Shown piece by piece: positions 12,101 through 24,626 of a stretch of DNA of 64,000 nucleotides. The DNA is taken from positions 105,631-169,630 of the forward strand of contig WBMZ01000408.1 in the NCBI GenBank assembly GCA_013400975.1. The letters are read 5' to 3'. The notes below the pieces were generated by a model. That model worked only from the letters and a program-made list of their open reading frames with translations, did no database searches and was not told the DNA's origin. A program made the position numbers and the translations under genes. Source of the stretch: Atrichornis clamosus. Lineage: Eukaryota; Chordata; Aves; Passeriformes; Menuridae. The stretch's first letter is position 1. The number at the start of each line of letters is the position of its first letter.

Positions 12101-15100
12101 GCATCTTTGCCCAGCCCTTGGCCATCTTCCTGAGTTGTCACTATTTGCTCCTTCCCAGGGCCTGACACCACGTGCAGCGCTTCCCACACACTTGCTGGGA
12201 CCGCACTTCTGACTGAGGTCCCTTCAAACAGCCCTGTCAGACTGGCACAGGTACTGTCTGGGGGGCACAGCTCCATTTGGGTGTAGTTCAGGCATGGAGG
12301 GACTAAGTGGGAGAGCCATGTTTCACTGCCAGCAAGGTTCATTCAGCCTGAATCTCAAACAAGAATATCCTACAGTCCTTCCTTAGCTGTCCCTGAATCC
12401 GCAATGACGGCGCTCTTCCACCGCTGCATGTTGGTGTGGGCACAAGCAGGCTGCTTCCACCTGGAGAGCAACTCAGCAGGCACCCATCCCCCTGGGTCCT
12501 GGCCTGCAGCTGGGGCAAACCAGGACCTTTGCAGATAACACTGCTAACATCAGGTTACATCCTCTGAGACACCAGGGCTCTGCTCCACCACTGCTGTTGG
12601 GGGGACTGCAGAGGAGAACAGGGCAGCTCTCACAGCACTGCCCTCCTCTCACCCCTGCCTTCATTCTGCACCTCCACCCCAGGGAAGGGCATTTCTCTCC
12701 TGCACAGATCATGACAGTAGGATTATTAGAAATATGTCATGCACTTGGGCCATTGGCAAGGAACAATCCCACGGTAAATAATTAGCAAATTACCTGTTTG
12801 AAAACAGGAGAAAACTTGATTGTTAACACTCAGGCGTCTTTCATATAAAAATTACAGTCAAAAAGCAATTTCACAATGTGGGCCTTGCACAGTAATATTT
12901 TCTTTTGCCAAGCCATTTTCCCACAGTAAACAAAAACCTCTGAGAATGCTTATCTTGGTATAAAACCTTGCAAGAAAAATAAACAGCACTGGGAAAGCCA
13001 TAAAGTTTAATACTCCAAGTGCAAGAGGTTGAAGTTGTTTGCTGTCATCATTGTATCCCTTCTATTGAACACCATCTTCCACTGCAAATCAAGTCTCAAA
13101 CAGCTGGTGGAAAAACAAGAGGCAGGAGGAAAACAAGGCTGAGCTGTGAAATATATGTGTTATTTGTTTTTATGGCATTAGAGATGACCAAAGTAAAAAG
13201 AGGAGTTTCTTTTATATTTTTGATGTATTTTAAGAATTTTGCACCATAGGCTGCATTTCATTTACAGGACCAGAGTGTAACAATGGATGGGAAATGGTGT
13301 TTAAAATCCACCAGTTTTCCAGACAGGAAGTCTCACACCAGGCTGGCTGCCCGTATAGGACAGGGTGAGTAAGCTGTGCTGGGGGGGCTTGACAAGGCAG
13401 CAAAAGGCTCAAAAATACTGTCTGCCACAGCTGCATGGACTGCAAACTGGAGCTTTGGACAAGAGACCAAAGCAGCCCAGAGAGAGCTGCGAGCAAGAGT
13501 TTGAATCCACTGAGATGGGCTGGGGTGTAAGACAGCAAAACCTGCAGGTTGTGCACCAGAGATAGTCAATCATCGGGCAGCACAAAGACAAGGAGGCAGA
13601 TGTGGAGCACAGAGGAGACAAGGTGATGGTGAAGCCAGCTGTGCTGCCAGGTGTCACAGGGATGGTGAGGTGCATGGGACAATGGACAGCCTGTGAGATG
13701 GACTTCCAAAGCACATACAGGCACTGGAACTGAAAGATAGAAGAGTGTCTTTTTGTGTCACTCACTGATTCTGAACAGATTGAGTCACATTGTGTCACTG
13801 GCTCTTCTCAGCTCATATCCTCCATCATTTTCTGTACAGTTTAGATTATATTTAGAGGCCCTTGAAGATCCATGCATTGTTTGTCTCTTACAGACTCAGC
13901 TTAGAGCAGCCCTATGGGGATTCTGGCATTGCTTAAGAGCACCAGTCATAAAATCCAGGAACAAGCAGGAAGAGACACATAGAAAGCTTGTGGATAAATC
14001 TCTCGTGTTACTGGGGCGAAATTAAGGAAGAGTGCCTGCAAGTATTCAATTAATTGAGAGTTAAGCTGCCACCCAGCAGCCCTGTTCTCCGTCACCTGGC
14101 AAAGGCAGATGGCATCAGTGCTGCCTGTGGGCAAAGTCTGCCCAAAGCCAGGGACATACTCAAAGGGGCACAGCATGATCTCTGTGAAACACTTTGCTCC
14201 CCATAGCACAGGGCTGTATGAAAGTAGCCAATATCACAGCAAACCAGGATGAGCAGGACTGGTAGCTTTTAAAGCATTTTTAATGGGAAACCATGTCTGA
14301 TAAAGGCATCATCTTTTTGGCACGTCATCACAGAAAATTTGCTACAGGCAGCCAGCTTTACAGGGCAAGTGAAATATCACAGAAGCTTGACAGAATTTTT
14401 CTAAGATTGTTTGTCAAGATCCTCATCTCCATCATCTTTGAAAGGGCCAACTGAGACCTTGCCTGATTCTAATTTCATAATTAGGGATATTAGGAATAGC
14501 TCTGCCAAGCAAGGTCTTGTACCTGGGCTGTGCTGGTGGAGATAAAAGAGTCAAGCAAAGAGGATAAGGTTTGACAAGGAACAATTCTGAGTTCTAGGAA
14601 TCTAATTTTGCTTACCAGAATCTCTTCAGCAACAATTTTAGTTGCAGTCTGAGGGGAAAGGAGATGGAGAGGACAAGACAAAAACATTGTACAGAATGAG
14701 CAAAACACTGGGAAAAAAAAGGATGAGAGAAAAACAACCTAAAAGCTATATTAAACAGTAGGACTCGAAAGAGAACAGAAAAAAATGAGATTATTAACAG
14801 AGGAAAACCGGCTGGCTCCACTGAGCAAGTGCTGGTTAACAGAAAAAATTTAATTCTGCAGGATTAAACAAGGCATTAAATTGGTTGGGAAATTAAAAAC
14901 AAACCCAACAAAAAAACCAATTACCACATGCTATCAGATATAAGTCAAGTGGTTTTACTGACTTGACCACTCAGCTGGACTAAAAAAGTTCTTTACTAAA
15001 GCAACCATAGCAAGGGTGTGAAAATTGCTGAGAGCACAAATTTTACAAGACTGCACATTTAAGGAGGTATCCTCTGCTGATGCTAATACTTGTCTCTTGA

Positions 15101-18100
15101 TTCAGGCAGCAAGTTTAAATGTCTGCACCAACAGGCAACAGGAACATGCAGAGAAGAACCCCGTGTGTGTGTCTTGGATTTCACCCATTCATATCCTTCT
15201 AGTCACTTAATCACCCCTTAAATCTCTCTACCCATCCCAGTTGGGTTCATCCTAATGGGGTGATGGCAAAGAACATTTTTCACCAGCAAATGGAAAAAAT
15301 ATCCAACAAAGGCATTATTTTGAAGACCTGCCCAAAACTGGTTGAATGAAGTTTAATGCCCCTGAAACTCAGGCACTGTAACTAACTGTACTCAGGCACT
15401 CCTAACACTGTAAGGGATTGGCACCATCATGGAGAGATACGGGGAAGCTGCAACCAGGTACCACATGTCCCATGTGGAAATGGCAACAACAGTCGCTTGG
15501 GGAAATATCTGTGAACAATTCCAGGGTCTAGTTCTGCACACTGGCACAAACGTGGATCAGCTCTGCCAACGTGGCAGTATTATAACTGAGACTCACAGCT
15601 TGAAATCAAACCTTGGCAGAGTACTGGCCCAGATCTGAGATAAATCAGCCTCTCTATTCTTGCTGGTGCTTTGGCATAAGCTGGCTGAGGCAGAGTTGTT
15701 GATACCCCTTCAGACGGAGTTTGGACCCAATGCATTCCTTCATGAGCACTGCCACTCTCAGCACATGCAAAGCCTTGGTGCAAGAAAGCCACAGCTTGAA
15801 GAGAAAGGCTTCAACACACTGAAAACACTAGAAAAAACAGGATTATTTTCATCTGTGAAGGTATTTTTAGCATGAGCTGTACACTGTTATGCTACAGATG
15901 CTCTGATGAAGGAGTAGATAGACAGGGAAAGGTGCCACATCAGATGCCAGCTGTGCTCCACACAGGCCTTACTGCCCTCCCTGGGGTCACAGGGCAGGCT
16001 TGCAGCACTGGTCTGCAGATGGGAAGACCCTCTCCCTTCCCTCTCACCAGAGAACTTTCTCTTCTGCTGCAAAGGGCCCTCACTACATCCAACACAGTTG
16101 CAATGGGGAAGCTGGAAGTGTTTGTAGTCCATGACACCCTCCCAGGAAACACGGGCTTGCTGAACCCAAGGGAGCTGTGAAAAAGCACTGTTCAATGTGA
16201 CAGCATTCAGGGCTGTATCAGCAGCCCAACGAGCGACAGCTGCCTGGCAGGCACCACAGTAGGGCCCCACAAATCAGATTTGCAGGAGAGCCCTGGGGCT
16301 GGCTGATTACAAGGGTTTTTTTCCACCAAGAGTTGCACAGTAAACACCTTAAACAGGCAGGAACCTGAAGCTTGTACAGAAGTGAGCAGAAACAATCGGA
16401 GCCAGACTGAGTTTAAGTTGCAGGACTCTCCTCCACACTGGTGGCTATGTTGGCCATCGCAAGCAAGATGTGTGGGGCGAACAAGACATGAGTCTCTTGG
16501 TCCTAAGGACATCTGTCAAGGGAGGTATTGGATGCAGACATAGAACTTCTGTACCACTGTTCCCCTACAGAAGCACAAGAATGCACCTGAATATCAAAGC
16601 TACCTTGCTTTCAGGGACATTTTTAGCACAACGCTTCACTTGTTTTCCTAGATTCAGTGGTACCAAGCCTCTTCACTGGCACCTTCCACAATTTATAAAT
16701 TAGCAATAGCAATAAAACAAGGCAGCCATTCCTGGGCTGAACCTCATGCCAGCAAACGTGACAATCACCTCTTAGCCGCTTAAAACAAGCATCCTGTATC
16801 TCTAGTTTAGACCTGACAGCTGCAGAATACCAGCCCTATGCTGGGGGCAGAGGGTCCAGGGGGAAACTGTGGAAGATGGCCCCCACTACTTCCTGTAAAT
16901 GGGGCAATTGCCTTTAACTCTGCAGGGAAAGAGAGAGGTTGTCTTCACCTCTGCGGGAAGCCAGCTCCCAAATTTAATAAAGGTTTCTCCTTCCAGTTGC
17001 TTCACTAAATACCAGAGCAACACTTGCTCTTGTAACAAAATGTCACCTGCTTTTCAAGTACAAACTAAATGAGCTTTTCTAAGAAAATAATTGCCAACTA
17101 TTACAAGGCTACTGTTGGAGCTTGAGAGGACTATTAAAATACAAAGAAAAATGTACCACGTTCTTCCTGAATTCATACTTCAAACAAAACCTATTTGTGT
17201 TTTGAAATGTTGCACTAGAACAATGACCAGTTGCTCTTGTAAAGTTTCAGACTGAGAGCCATGCAATCAATTTCTAAGAGCAGCATTTCTGTGTTCATGA
17301 AAATACTGGGAAAAAACCCCAGGTGAATCAGTCAGTCTCTGCCTTACTCAGCAGAGGAGTCCCAACCCATCTCTCATCAAGTCCACACTGGGGAACACCC
17401 ATCTTGGGACCAGACTGGACACCTCTGCTCCTGCCAGGGAGTCGTCCTCAGGGAAGAGCCTCCCTCTTCCTAACTTCCACCTTCTTAGTCCTTGTGATGG
17501 CCTCAAATCTTACACCAAAAATCAACTTACTTTTCCTGTTTTGTTAAAAGCAGATTTTAAAAACTATTTTTTCCATAAGAATCAATTCCTCCACTTGCCA
17601 TTTTGAGTGCCACTTGAGATGGAGCACTTTGAAGGATCAGCTTTGTAATATCCACATGCACAGCCAGAATTGCATCAGTAACAGCTCAGAATTGTCTCAT
17701 CACTATTACCCCTAGAGTGTCCAATTGCCTCAGGCTCATAACCTTGAGAATTCCCTAGAAAGGACAAGCTTGGGGTAGATTTTCTCAAGCCATATTGCAC
17801 TGAACTTACCCTGCTGCACTCGCCTTTTGTCTACTTTAAGCATCTGTTCTTTTCTGCCATCACTGTGTCTTGATAAATGTCCGTATGCGACACTGTCACT
17901 GTACTCCCATTTCCCAGGAACACAAGGTATTAAAGCACAGTTTCATCTTTGCCATGAAACCTTTGCAGCACATCTTAGCATGAAAGACTACACCATTCAC
18001 TGCTTACCCCTCGGCCTGAATTACAACCAGGTACTGTGAAATGCTGCCCTAATTACGCTGTCTAGAATAGCTGGGCCACTGTTCATTAAAAGAGAAGTCA

Positions 18101-19118
18101 AATTACTGAATCTCTCTCATCAATCTCTGCTGGTTGTTATTCTGATGACCAGGTCAGCATCGAGACTGCTAATGAAAAACAGAACCTGCAAGATGGTCTC
18201 ACCAAGGACACAACTGCTCCCTTGCAAGTCACAACCTCAAACACGTTGGAGATGGGAGACTAGCAAAGCAAACACCAGTGGAAGCACGTACCTCACACCA
18301 GAAAGCAGAGGTGAAAGACTTCACAGAACAAATGGTGAGAGGGAGATGCAGCAGCCATCTACTTACTGCGAAGTGTCCAAGCATAGTTCTGTCTAAAGAG
18401 AGGACATCCTTCAAGCTACTGTGGAAAAGCCACTCTTGCAGATCAACCCTGGCACTGGAAAGGCAGTGCCAGCCAAGGCACTCTTGTTTGCACCAGCCAC
18501 AGCAGGGTGGCACCAAAGGTCAGCTGTGTCCAAACAAGGCGGTGGCGATTCCCAGTGTCTGACCTATCCAGGTCACATCCATGCCCTGGCCTGGCAAGCC
18601 TGCCTGAGAGCTAAACACAGCCCCGCAGCATCTCAGCAACCATCATTTCTCATCCACGTGCTAATCATCAGAGTAACGCGAAACTCCAACTTAACCAGTT
18701 TCTTTGATGAAGCAGGTATATATTTTTTAAATCTCAGAAAACATAACAACATACATGGCAAAATTCTATTCTAAATAGTGCTCCCTAAATTATATTTCCT
18801 CAAACCAGAAAACAAGATGAAGAGGATCTGGTCTCCAGACCAGTGATCCAGAGCTAGAAAGCACTATAATTAGAATCAAGACTGAGACTGAAGACCCCAG
18901 GTTGTTTGCAAAACTAATTAGCTAATGTCATTAGAAAGCAACAGAGAATAAGCAAGAGCAGAATCAGACTCTACAGCAATCTAAGCAAAGGACAGTTTAA
19001 TAACTGTACTTAGGATATGTTTTAAATGAAAAAAAATCACTTTATGGATTAGATTTCATCCTGGGCAATATCCATACATCTTGGACTTAGCAAAATGGCT
19101 TGGAGAAGAGGGTTTTAT

Positions 19119-19154
19119 CATAGTAAACACAGCTACTTCACAGCAAGATTTATT
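19119..19154 (-). terminator. INO80D: Probable distal poly(A) signal of INO80D
   Basis: AATAAA on the minus strand at 19154-19149 is followed by CTTGCTGTGAAG and, about 20-30 nt on, a GU-rich TGTGTTTA downstream element. This is the usual layout of a vertebrate cleavage site, with cleavage expected near 19139-19119. Past this point the sequence changes to unrelated intergenic DNA. Many other AATAAA copies occur in the inferred UTR; I prefer this one because of the downstream element. Confidence 0.55.
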
Positions 19155-22100
19155 AATACATCCAAAAGAAAGAAAGAAAATCATTTTGTCACACTATATA
19201 CAGATAATACATACAGTGTTTTATACACATATTACATCAGTTTTTACACAAGAAAAATATACATAAAAATGTAAACTTTTGTATACAAAAACCCTTAAAC
19301 AAATTAAACAAGGACCAGATAACAAAAGGAGACCAATCTATTATCATTTAATTGATTTTTTTTTAAATGGTAATACAGTACATTCATTGAGAAGTATGAG
19401 GAACATGTGAGCCAACCTTTCCTATTTAAAGGGAAAGTACAAACACGAGCTTTCCTACCCGCCCCTGGAATGCTGTCCGTGAGCCTCCAGCACTAGAAGC
19501 AGTAGCGCAAGTTGCCATTGCTGCCAGGGACCCCGAGGGAAGGGACCCTTCTTCTCGGGCACCTCCATGCACCACACTCTCCAAAAGCAACACATCCACA
19601 GAAGCCACCTGGACTGGGCTTTTTGTGCGTATTAGCCAGTCTTCCAGCTAATACCATGAGACGGGACGCAGCAATGCCAGTTTGTATGTTCCCTTTAAGC
19701 AGTCATTAAGTGGATTAGCGTTGCTGGAATAAGTTGCTTATTTTTCCCAATGTATGGTATGCTGAACACGTGTAAGGGATGAGAGGGAAGAAGGAAGGGG
19801 TGTAAGAGACTGCTAATCCTTGCTACCATGCAGTTACTTCAAAATCAGGTACGTTTGCAAGCTACAATTCACTGGTTCAAAATACACTGCCTCACCTTTG
19901 CTTTCCCACTGCAACTTGTTTACATTTTAAACTCTAGTGACCGAACAACTGTATGAGGCTCTTTGTTACAAGGCTGTTTCTGATATCACAGCATGATCAA
20001 GCTACCTTTAAAATGACACCAAACACAAACTTCTCGGAGACAGCCTTAGAAAGAGTGAGCATCCCTCTAAGCACTTCAGATTGTCCATTTGCCACCTTCT
20101 TTTATTAAATCTAGGATAAATGTATTTACCCTTAACTGCAAAAAGAATATTGGTTGAGCTTCTGACATCTGTTTTGCTCCACTTGCAGATAAACACTTTT
20201 GGGAATTGGAGGGAAAAAAACCCAAAAAACAAACCCACAACAATAAACCCAAATTCTAAAACCTCAGGCATCAAGTAAGAAGGGAATTATTTAATGTGTT
20301 GGTGAAAAAACAGTTGCAGGAACTTGAACTTGTTGGAAACAAACAGACGATAGACTCCAATGAAGGCTCCTCACATTAAATAAGTTAGACTGGTTACAGA
20401 TATCTTCAATAAAAACATCCATCCTCCACAAAGTATGTTAAAATGAAACACAATAGTGATGCACTGGTATTTCTCCTAAAAAGGACAGAAGGACATGAAA
20501 TCTCCTTAGTGATATCAGTACTATTGAATGTAGGAGGTGAACAATCATTTACAAAAGTAATGAGGGAAAAAGCTGTGTAAAAGAAATCATGAAACATTAA
20601 TTATAATTGGACAAAAGGGGGATGGGGCAGAATACAATTACTGTATGCCTCAGAAACATCCAAAGGAAATAAATACTTAGAAACTTGTGTTTCCATTTCT
20701 TTCTTATGTTCACCTAAACGACGGTGGGAGTAAGGGCTTGTCTGCTTGCTTTTGGTTGTTTCCTTTTTCTCTTCTTTTTCTTTTATTTTTTAAAATAACA
20801 ACCCTTCTAGTAAAAATTCAAAAGACAATTACAAATGGCTTTAGATAATTAAAAGTCTCCTTTTTAAAATAAAACTTTGATAACACATTTCTCCATTTCT
20901 TCTATATAATGCAGCTTCAGTGAAAATAAGTCATAAGGGACAGCAATTTGCAAAAAAGTGTGGAAAAAAATTGCCAACCAAGGTTCATAACATATACATA
21001 TGTATATGCAGGACATCTACACTCTATATACATATTTAATATACGTATGCATGAGTATATATCAGGAGATAACCAAGAGGTACATTCTCCACATACATAA
21101 ACCGAAATAGAGTAATAACGTGTGCGTATAAATCTCTGTTATACACACCCAGTACACAGACATACCCATACACACGCCCAAACATATGTATTATAGAAAT
21201 CGCCGTGAATGATTGCGTGAAAGCTCAGATCCAACAGTGCACCAGTTACCTTTTCCTAACAGAAACGCAAGGAAGACAAAATTCCATGGCTGAATTGTGG
21301 CCAAGAAAAATTGTGTCATGGCCATATTGAAAACATGGAATCCAGCATGGCTCGATGACAGAACTGGAGCAGCATTCTCCACTGAAACTGAAGCCTAAGT
21401 TACACAGCACTTCAATGTGACTGAGCAGGTTGCTGACAGCCGCTTTCTGCTAAAAGGATATAGAAGCTCCGTTTAGCCAGAAAACAGAAAACAAAACACT
21501 TAAACCCACAATTTACTTGCATAAGCAAGAGCACCCAATACACAATGAGATGCAAAGTGCTAGCATGTTAATGGTCAACTCTGCACTTCGTTTTAGAATC
21601 TGTTTTATGCTAAAGCGTAACAAACTGTGTTTCTTTTGATATGATTGATGACAATCCCATTGCTCAGCACAGAGCACAGTGCTGCCTTCTGCTTACTGCC
21701 TGTGTTACGGGAAACACAAACCAAACTTCCGTTTTCTCTCTGGGGCTGAAAATTGGAAGGCAATTTTTGGTGGGTGCAATTTTCTCATCTTGACCATTTA
21801 AATATGATGCTGGGTTAACCTTTTAATATGCTAGGAAGCTTTGCATCAGGTTCTGTGAAAAGTTTGTATTCATCTGCAAATCAACTGCAGTCGTACTGAA
21901 GCACAATTGAATAGCTGGGAAAGTTTGCATAAGTTCAAGCAGGTGCTCAGGGCCCAATTCAGCTACCACTCCAGTCACCAAGAGAATCTCCCTAATGCAT
22001 GAGTAGAGCTGGATTGGGCCATTAAAGCTGATTGCTGCTAGCAAGAGAAACTGTAGAGATGCAGTGACAAGGAGGAGCTGGAATGGAGGCAATGGAGAAG

Positions 22101-24097
22101 AGAAGCAGAAGGGGCTGGCATTGCAAGAGGCCTCAACGAGTCTTAACATAAACCAAAAGCAGAGATATAGCAAGGAAACTCCACTGTGAGGGCTGAGGTA
22201 AAACAAACCAATGGTGACCAAGCTCAAATTAGTGTCTGAGTCATCCAGATCCCTCAGAATTTAAAAAAACTTGTCTGGCACAAGTGCTTACCTGTTACAC
22301 ATATGTTACGTGGGATAGTCCCTCTCTTTAGCTCACACACTTACTCATGTTACAACTAATGTACATGTGTGTGATACAATGTATATTCCATCTATAAATC
22401 TGTATGCATGTGTTTATAGATTTAGATTGATTGCATTCATACATATTTATTGTACATCATGAGGGCAAGTCCACATTCAGCAAAATGCTACCACTGTCTC
22501 ATATACAGATGTGTCTCTCCATACAGGTATACACAAAAACGGCTCTATTCTTCCCCATTAAGGCATAAAGATTTATGCTCCTAATTCCCATTACCACCAA
22601 GTAAGCAGAAGAAAAGGCCTCTGACAACAACTTCCACCTCCCTGCCCTTTTGCATGTATGCATATGTGCCAGAAACAAATTGTGTGGAGAAGAAAAGGCA
22701 GAGGAACACTTGGGGGATATCAACATAACCATAGGAAGGGGGATAAAAAAATATTGAAAAAAATTTCTGATTTTTGTTCAATACTGGAAGTCTTTTTCTA
22801 AGTAGGTTTTTAAAGTCACCAGGATCATCAAAATTAAAAATGATGCTGTATGAATAAATAACGATTAGGTTACTTTCTCCAGCCTAAATAGAATAGTATG
22901 AAGAGTAAGCCAATCTCTAAGAATGTTTCTGGTTTCTCACAATTTCAAGTGAGAACTCCCATAAAGAAATCTTCCTTCTCCAATTACGAAAAAAAGGTAA
23001 GTGGCCACAATCAAATTCAGAATTTCACAGCGTAAGTGAAACTCCCTTGACTGAATGCATATTTTGTTCTGCAATCCCACAACAGCAATTCTGGGGCAAA
23101 ACTGATATACACAAAGATCCTCAGAAAAGAAAAAACCCGACTTTGAAGACAAGATGGAATTCTGTTATGGAATGGAGACCATTCCACAAACAGTGCCCCT
23201 TACAACCTGATTGGAAAACACAAGTACACTGATTGACAACATTTTCCAAGTCAGACCATAGGAGATTCAGGTATTAATTTGCAAAGATACAGCAATTCTC
23301 ATGCCTCTCCATCCCACTGAATGCAAACCTTCGCATTCAGTTTCTCCTGAAAAACTCATTTCTTCCATCACTCCTCCTCCCCCGTTTGTTTTATTTAAAG
23401 GCTGTCTTTGGGAGCTTGGTATTTTCATGGCATTTTAAACAGGGCTCAACGCAACTCATTGGAAAAACAGTAACATTGACATGATATCAGAGTTAGCCTT
23501 ATAACAGAAGATTATATAGTAGAGAGTTTCAGTTATTTATACAACAGTGAGGACATAACAACCCCCTACTAAATAATCACATTTCTACAATACATTCCAT
23601 CACCTCTCGACTACTTTTCTCTTTACAAAACTATGACCTACATACAATATACACATTCGTATCACACATACGTCCCCCCCAATGCATATTTTTTGTGTGT
23701 ATATATAATACATACATGCACACAAGCAGTCTAATTCTATTTATAAGTCACAGTGGGAATTCCTTTGTGAGGAAAGGAGGGGAAAAATTCCTGAATAAGA
23801 CACTGTAGATTCCTAATGTTCCAACTTTTCAAATTCCAACTCACAGAGCTAACTGGAAATAAATACATTAAAAAAAAGAAAAGGTCTTACAAACTTGGTT
23901 CACAACTCCCAGCTACAGTAGTTGGATTTTTAAAATTTGATCTATTTACCCTGTAACTAAATTTCTAATCATAGGTACAAACCACGGATAAATTATTGCA
24001 GAATGTAACACTCAAAATTTTAAAAGTTATAGGAACAGTACTATAAGGGTTAAAAAGAGTTCTATACTTGTTGATACAGGATACCATTTTATTTTAA

Positions 24098-24132
24098 TTA
24101 TATATATATATCTATATATAGATATAGATATC
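24098..24132. repeat. AT dinucleotide tract with GATATA/TATATC imperfections
   Basis: A (TA)n run is followed by tctatatatagatatagatatc. The segment is partly self-complementary and lies within the inferred 3' UTR. Confidence 0.8.
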
Positions 24133-24586
24133 TGCAAGGTAGCAAAGAATAGCTGTACACCTTGACACGGCAAAGATCCAGTGTAAAAAGGTGCTTCACT
24201 AGTTTGTTTTTCCAAAAAAGCTTGTATATAATTTTATAGCTATTAAAAACACATATGCAACATAATTCATTACACTCAATACAGCTTTAGTATAAAACTT
24301 ATAATTTATGAGGTGATGTTAATAGCATAAATTAATATACCATTTCTCTTAAAATCTACAATAAGTATTCTGAAAGCTCATTGGGGAAGGGTATCTTTAA
24401 ATAAAAAGTTTAAAGCTGAGCGTGATGAAAAAGATTCTGTATGTTGAACTTGAGATGAGAGCCCCGAGAAGAGAAAGAGTCCGTAAGCAGACACCATTGA
24501 CTAGAAAACTGAACAAAGATTTCTCCTTCTTGCGCTCTCACTTAGGTGACGCTCTACCTTAAATTATCATTTACTTTTAAAATTAT

Positions 24587-24626
24587 TTTCTTTTTTTTTC
24601 CTTTTTTTTTCTTTTTTTTTTTTTTT
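24587..24626 (+). repeat. T-rich homopolymer (A-rich in the mRNA)
   Basis: This is a run of about 36 nt of T broken by three C residues. In the INO80D transcript it reads as an A-rich stretch inside the 3' UTR, so oligo-dT priming could start here and mimic a transcript end. Confidence 0.8.

Larger units (their letters stand above)
4861..19118. other. Intergenic DNA downstream of INO80D, no gene recognised
   Basis: I found no exon with family similarity, no tRNA or rRNA and no CRISPR-like array. Only small features stand out: a palindrome at 6927-6956, a (CCTG)n tract at 9173-9198 and an evenly AT-rich block at about 12700-13250 that reads like single-copy non-coding DNA. Many frames of 60-140 codons exist on both strands, as expected by chance in a stretch this long. 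Confidence 0.6.
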
